Assembly: GCA_031835245.1 (NCBI GenBank) | Contig: JAVKOQ010000568.1 | Span: forward strand, 1-22,500 | Direction: 5' to 3' | Origin: Balamuthia mandrillaris | Lineage: Eukaryota; Discosea; Longamoebia; Balamuthiidae | Length of the DNA stretch: 22,500 nt | Notes under the pieces: model-generated | What the model was told of the DNA's origin: nothing | Database searches by the model: none | What the model saw: only the letters and a program-made list of their open reading frames with translations | In this document: piece after piece, positions 17,960 to 22,500 of the stretch | Layout of the letters: every line of letters begins with the position of its first letter | How positions within the stretch are numbered: the stretch's first letter is position 1 | Program-made: the position numbers and the translations under genes

Positions 17960-18031
17960 TTTGCTTTTAAAACGATGCAAAACGAAAGAAGAATGCACCT
18001 TCGGACGTTTTTGTTTATCGCTTCGGGAGCG
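17960..18031. repeat. 72-bp direct repeat, copy 2
   Basis: Second copy of the element at 16408-16479, differing at two positions. It lies 142 bp past the copy D stop and about 705 bp upstream of the copy C start, so its distance to genes is not fixed. Confidence 0.92.
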
Positions 18032-18092
18032 TGTTTGTTGTTGTTAGTTGGCAAAGACCCTTCTTGGATTGTCTTGTCTTGTTTTAACCTTG

Positions 18093-18104
18093 GGACACGT
18101 GTCC
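18093..18104. promoter_or_regulatory. Perfect 12-bp palindrome with CACGTG core
   Basis: GGACACGTGTCC reads the same on both strands and contains a canonical E-box/G-box core. It lies between the 72-bp repeat and the copy D stop. Binding by a bHLH or bZIP factor is conjecture. Confidence 0.4.
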
Positions 18105-18172
18105 GCACGTTTTGTAAAGACGGTACTCCAGGTGCGCTGAACTTTATTTTCAGAACTTTTGTTTTAAAAATA

Positions 18173-18673
18173 TCAGACCCAAAATGGTTCCAGGGTGGAA
18201 GCCGAGCTACCGCCACCAGGTTTACACTGGTCGGCTCCAAACACAAAAGAATACCAGACGTCCTCCACGATCCAGAGGAGGCACAGCCCGCTCGGCACGG
18301 TGACGCCGGTTCCCTCCGTGCATTCCCCGTCCTCCTCGAAGCTGATGAGGGCCTCCTCCTCGCAGTCGGCCTTGAGAAAAACCTCTCCGGGGGCATAAGG
18401 GCTCTCCGAGCAGCGCATGTGCTCAAACGTGTAGCTCTCGCACGGATACTGAGAGGACCTTGTGCAGTTGGCGTCGCTGAAAAAGTGGAGCGACAAGACA
18501 CAAGTTTGAGCTTTTTTTTTTTAAAAAAAATAGAAAGCAACAGAAGTTAGTAAAGAGAACAAAAACGATAAGAAAGACAAGATAAGAAAGAAACGACAGA
18601 AAAATGGATAACCTTTGGTGGTGGCCATTAGCCCCAACAAGATGAACAAACAAATACCAAGAAGAGCTTTCAT
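18173..18673 (-). CDS. Small secreted eight-cysteine PFW protein, copy D
   Basis: Model: complement(join(18173..18510, 18613..18673)), 132 aa, the longest member. Signal peptide MKALLGICLFILLGLMATTK, phase-1 intron of 102 bp, mature protein from about AQTCVLSLHFFSD. Cysteines at 24, 36, 44, 54, 70, 84, 97 and 116: same order as the other copies with small loop-length changes (two residues shorter between C2 and C3, two to four longer between C4 and C5). It ends EPFWV. A Trp-rich patch (LLWIVEDVW) replaces the Gly-Asp turn of the others. It lies 239 bp from the COG1 stop, on the same strand, so its promoter probably overlaps the COG1 3' flank. Confidence 0.85.
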
Positions 18674-18912
18674 GGCCACAAGTGTATTTTCAAAAGCAGC
18701 GCACCGACCTCCCCACCCACTCAATGCCGCGTCGTTCTCTTTAGACGTTTTGCAACCACCTGGAATCTACGGAGACTCGAATCGTCCTTTATTAATTTGA
18801 TTTCTGGCCAATAGCATGGGAGAGTTCAAGATCAAAACGTATTGTAGATCTTATCTGGAATTATCGTAACATTATCGATTATTTGTTATTTTATTTTTTT
18901 TGTTGAGTTTTA
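18674..18912. promoter_or_regulatory. Promoter of PFW copy D / 3' flank of COG1
   Basis: The sense strand carries CTATTGGCCAG (CCAAT-type word, about 18809-18819) and ATTAATAAAGG closer to the gene. TAGCATGGG on the plus strand here also occurs in the copy B upstream region. AT-rich sequence next to COG1 likely holds its poly(A) site. Confidence 0.4.
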
Positions 18913-21900
18913 TTAAAGGAACCAAAAGCCGGTCGACTCGGATGGAGAGGTTGCTGCCGCTTTGGTTGATATCGTTATAAACGAACAGTTATCAGTTTCA
19001 GCAACAACATAACACAACAACTTAAGACAACGAGAAGAGGGAGAGAGAGAGAGAGAGGAGAGAGAGATAGAGAGAGAGCGCGGAGAGAGAGAGGAGGAGA
19101 GAAGAAAGAAAAAAGAAGAAAGAGGAAAGAAGAAGAAAAGAAGAAAGAAGAAGGAAGGAGAAAGAAGAAGAGACACAGAGAAGACAAAAGAACGAACCAG
19201 AAGAAAAGGACTGTGGTTCCTCGGCGGAGGAAGAAGGAATAAAGCTTCCAAAGCGTTTGCCCATCTGCTCCATGAAGGAGAGGGAGGTCGCAGCATCGCC
19301 ACTCGGGCTTCGTTCGTGCGAGGCTTTCGTTTCGCTCTTTTGTAGCAAGTGTTGTTTTGTTGTCTCTGAAGAAGACAATAAAGAAGGCACAGCGATGTTG
19401 CTGTTGGCAAGAGAACGGTAGAGCAGAAGCTCGCTGTCGGTACTTTCGCCGAACGGCAATAACAAACTTGTTTGGTCGATTGGGTTTGTTCTTCTGCCAA
19501 CTGTTTCATATGAGCGTTAAGATAAAGTTTGAAAAACAAAAACCTAACAAAAGGATGAAAGAATGGAAGGAAAGAGATTAAAAACCATCTTCGTCGGACA
19601 AGAGAAAAGCATCAGTGATAGGAAGATAACGGAGGCGAGGAGCCGGCGGAGTGACCAAAGGCAACAGATTGTGTCGTTCGTTGGGGATCGGTTTGTATTT
19701 CCTGTATAGCAACAACACAATAGCGAATTAATAAGAAGAGAAAAAGATAAAGAACGAAGGAAGAACGTACACATCGCTGTGCAAGCGATTCAGTTGGACG
19801 AGGAAGCCCAACAAACTGGAACAACGACAATAGCACTGCTTCACGCAATCGCTGATGTGTGGTTGATAAAACGCACGATCGATAGGATCAAGCTGATAAT
19901 AAAGTAACATTAACACGAAAGGCATGAACAAGAAGAAGAAGAAGAAGAAGAAGAAGAAGAAGAAGAAAGAAGAAGAACAAGAACAAGAAGAAGAGGAAGA
20001 ACAACAAGAAGAAGTTAATGATGGTAATGAAAAGAAAGACGAAGGAAAATATGTACCAAGTCAAGCAAACGGTTCAAGAGCGCATCGGCATTAGTTCTGC
20101 TTGATTTATCTGAAGTAGTTTCTTTCTCTTGTTCTCCTTCTTCTTTCTCCAATTGAAGCATCAACTCATAGTCATCATAAACACCAGTTCGTCCAGATGA
20201 AGAGTGGCTTTTTCTTCCTCCTTCTCCTGTATTATCTTGCTTTGCTTCCTCGTTGTCTTCTTCTTCTGCCTCTTCATCGTCATCATAGTCTTCATCATCG
20301 TCTTCATTTGAACGTGTTATCGTCGATGTGAGATACGGACCGTAACGTGAACGTGCGGTCTTTGCTTTGCTCTTGTTTTGTTGGTGGCTGTTTCTTCTTC
20401 TAAGGTCTTTCGTCTCTGCTTCACCTCCTCCAATTATGTCCAACAACAAACTTGTATCAAACAAAAGTTGAATACATCCTTCTTTGCAGATGTTCAAGCG
20501 CTCATCATCTACTTTCTTGTTTACTTCGTGTGCCGTTTCTCCTTTTTCCTTCTCCTTTTCTTCTTCTTTGTTCTTATCTTCTTGAAGTTGTTTTCTTTCT
20601 TCACCTTCTTCCTCCGATTTGTTGTGCAGCTTTGAAGACGAAACGGTTTCCTCTTCAGAAAGCAAAGTGGCTTCTGCTTCCAATGCGGAAACTAAGTCGG
20701 AGTAGACGTCCCAAACGTTGCATGCCAATTTTCTAACAAAGTAATGCAATATTATCTTATGTGTATAGAAAAAATATGTATCAGTATGCAAGCGAATGAT
20801 GAAATGAAAAAGATAGAAAAGACATTTTTTAGTACCTCGTCAGGGCAGTAAGCGTTGGCCTTGTGAATCTCTTGACACGCCTTAAACAAGATCGAGAGCA
20901 CATACGGCGAGGGTTGACAAGGAAGAAAAACTTGTGTCTCTTCCTTTTCATTCCGTTCTTCCTTTTCCTTCTTTTCCTCATCATCAACATCTGGAGATGC
21001 AAAAGGAAGAACAACGGTAAAAGGTTGCCATCCAAGTTGACGACTGCTATCGTCCCATCGCTCCGTAGCAAGTCCCCTTCGTAGCCGCAACGCTAATCTG
21101 TCGCTCAACCAACGGCTCCAAAGACGATTGGCTCTCAAGTAAAGTTTGCGAAGGAGGCAGCGAAGTCGCCTCCAATTGGCAGAGTACCTTCGTTTCTTCC
21201 TCTTTCTTCTCTCCTCCTCCTCTTTCTTCCTGGAGAGAAGGTAGGCAGAGAGTGATGAACTTGAGTCTGATTGCTGGGAATTCCAATTCTTACTCAAAAG
21301 ACGTTGCCGAAGACTCAAGTTGATTGAGGAAGAAGAGGAAGTTAAAGAGTCTTCGGTTTCGCGGGATGGAGAAACGTAGCTTGTGAAGATAATAGGAAGT
21401 TGTGATGACTTTTCGGAGATGCCGCGACTCACTCTGGCGATGAACAACAGCTGCTCTATCGTTGCGCGATACAACAGTTCTTCTTTTCTTTCCTCTTCAG
21501 CTTCGTCATAGTCATCATCGAAGTTATCATTATTGCTGTTGCCATTTTCATAGTCAATGAAATCGAACTGCATCGTTGAGTCTTTCTTTCTTCGTGTTTC
21601 TTTTTCGGTGTTATGAGTTGTCGTATTAACAGAGGCGATTAGTTGTTGTTGCAGACGTTCTACTAACTCATCTAGTTGTTTATAAAGACGTAATGTGGCC
21701 TCGAGGCAAGTGTCTTGAACGAACGACAAGAGTGCCTTGTAGATTTCTTCTTGTTCTTTCCGCTTTTTCTCTTTTGCTGCATATTGTTTGAGTTAATTTA
21801 GGCAAAGAGAGAGGAGTGAGGTGAGAGATGAAAGAACCTTCTATAACTTCTCTTGTTTCTTGTTCCTCATTGGATTCTTCTTCCATCTTTTGTAAGTACC

Positions 21901-22304
21901 CCGAAGACGAAGAGGGCCAACCGTGTTGCTTTGCCTTCTTGTTTTTGCTCTCAACCAATTCGTTTTCTTGCTGCCAGTATTGTTGTTCCTCTTGTTCTAT
22001 TTCCAGTTCTTTATGTTTCTTTTCTTCTGTAACTTGGTTAGATGATGACGTCAAAACGTGGTTTATGTCTTGCATAATAGCAGAAAGTTGAGTGTCCAAG
22101 TCTTGAACAACTTCCAGTTCGAACATTTTCCATTCTGCAACGGTTGTTCTTGTCGTTCGTGTTTGTTGCTGTTGTTGAGTTGTGATGGGCAGTAGTGACA
22201 CCGAGAAGAGAGAAGACGAAGAGGAAAATGGCTCAAGACTTGGCTGGCTTTTCCAGACGTATTCTCCCAATGAATCTGGTTACAATCGATTAAGTCAGTA
22301 GCTC

Positions 22305-22345
<41 letters not shown>

Positions 22346-22500
22346 ACAAGTAAACACCTTCTTCAGTAACAGAGGAAAGTCGTTTATCAAGGACTGATAA
22401 TTGTAGAGTGGAAAACGAGCTACGAATAATATCTTTGGCCGTCTCGAGGAAGACATCGCGGAACAACAGCTCCCATACTCCTATTTGTTTGTCTAACACA
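18913..22500 (-). CDS. COG1: Conserved oligomeric Golgi complex subunit 1 (COG1), C-terminal part, 8 exons, runs off right edge
   Basis: Model: complement(join(18913..18959, 19198..19500, 19586..19701, 19771..19892, 20057..20755, 20836..21776, 21838..22275, 22358..>22500)), about 935 residues visible, every junction in phase. COG1 is a lobe A subunit of the COG tether for retrograde vesicles at the Golgi. Landmarks: VWELLFRDVFLETAKDIIRS (right edge); CLEATLRLYKQLDELVERL; PCQPSPYVLSILFKACQEIH; CIQLLFDTSLLLDI; then LDPIDRAFYQPHI and ERHNLLPLVTPPAPRLRYLP, equivalent to the human IDPFDLDVFSPHL and NILPL segments. Large acidic and basic low-complexity inserts interrupt the helical core. The N-terminus lies outside the window. 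The two last exons (19198-19500 and 18913-18959) are less certain; an alternative stop exists at 19578-19580 if the intron after 19586 is retained. Confidence 0.88.
19035..19195 (+). repeat. GA/GAA-rich tract in COG1 terminal intron
   Basis: GA dinucleotide and GAA/AAG words fill most of the intron 18960-19197; pyrimidine-rich on the COG1 transcript strand. Confidence 0.8.
19929..20012 (+). repeat. AAG microsatellite in COG1 intron
   Basis: A run of AAG triplets followed by AAC/AAG mixtures inside the intron 19893-20056; CTT on the transcript strand. Confidence 0.85.
22309..22342 (+). repeat. (GA)n microsatellite in COG1 intron
   Basis: Clean GA run inside the 82-bp intron 22276-22357; TC on the transcript strand. 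Confidence 0.9.

Noticed and set aside
19578-19580. In-frame stop that would end COG1 after DEDGF
   Set aside because: A GT donor two codons earlier joins in phase to an exon reading NPIDQTSLLLPFGES, and COG1 normally has such a C-terminal extension; intron retention remains possible.
1-22500. Transposons, viral remnants, CRISPR arrays or bacterial operons
   Set aside because: No transposase, integrase, polymerase or capsid-like frames, no long terminal repeats and no spacer-repeat arrays. The ankyrin style of the G-alpha fusion also occurs in giant viruses but here sits in a spliced host gene.

Overview
This is a stretch of nuclear DNA from a single-celled eukaryote. Evidence: spliced genes with GT-AG introns of about 60 to 415 bp, the standard code, a eukaryotic tRNA-Thr and core endomembrane and signalling genes (COG1, PI4-kinase beta, a Rac GTPase, a G-alpha relative). 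Rac signalling, the F-box plus 'NGCxW' ankyrin style and a family of tiny secreted Cys-rich proteins fit a free-living amoeba (Amoebozoa) best, but that is an inference. Introns and spacers are full of TTC/TTG, AAG/AAC, TC and pentanucleotide microsatellites, which create many long false ORFs on both strands.

Layout, left to right: tRNA-Thr(CGU) (50-121, +); SLX1 endonuclease, four exons (216-1952, +); a vitamin K-dependent gamma-carboxylase-like membrane enzyme, four exons (1980-4710, -), meeting SLX1 tail to tail with only 27 nt between stop codons; a divergent promoter region; PI4-kinase beta, five exons (5374-8862, +); a five-exon fusion of PH domain, F-box, ankyrin-like repeats and a degenerate G-alpha domain (9065-11244, -); a half-kilobase AGAAG satellite; an intronless Rac GTPase (12169-12759, -); a spacer with three 31-bp repeats carrying CRE-like TGACGTAA/TGACGTCA sites; an unresolved, frame-switching purine-rich block (13.8-14.4 kb, +); four tandem two-exon genes for small secreted eight-cysteine proteins ending in PFW (14758-18673, all -); and the C-terminal 935 or so residues of COG1, running off the right edge (18913-22500, -).

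The least ordinary contents are two. First, the tandem PFW family: four paralogues share signal peptide, a phase-1 intron next to the signal-peptide end, eight cysteines at near-identical spacing and the C-terminal PFW, but are strongly diverged elsewhere; a 72-bp near-identical repeat sits in two of their spacers. Second, the PH/F-box/ankyrin/G-alpha fusion, whose GTP-binding motifs (P-loop, NKxD, TCAT) and helical domain are lost, suggesting a pseudo-GTPase scaffold. SLX1 (DNA repair), COG1 (Golgi tethering) and PI4K-beta (Golgi PI4P) are housekeeping genes; neighbouring genes do not form an obvious pathway. Exon models were built by hand from homology and phase agreement; all have consistent reading phase across junctions.
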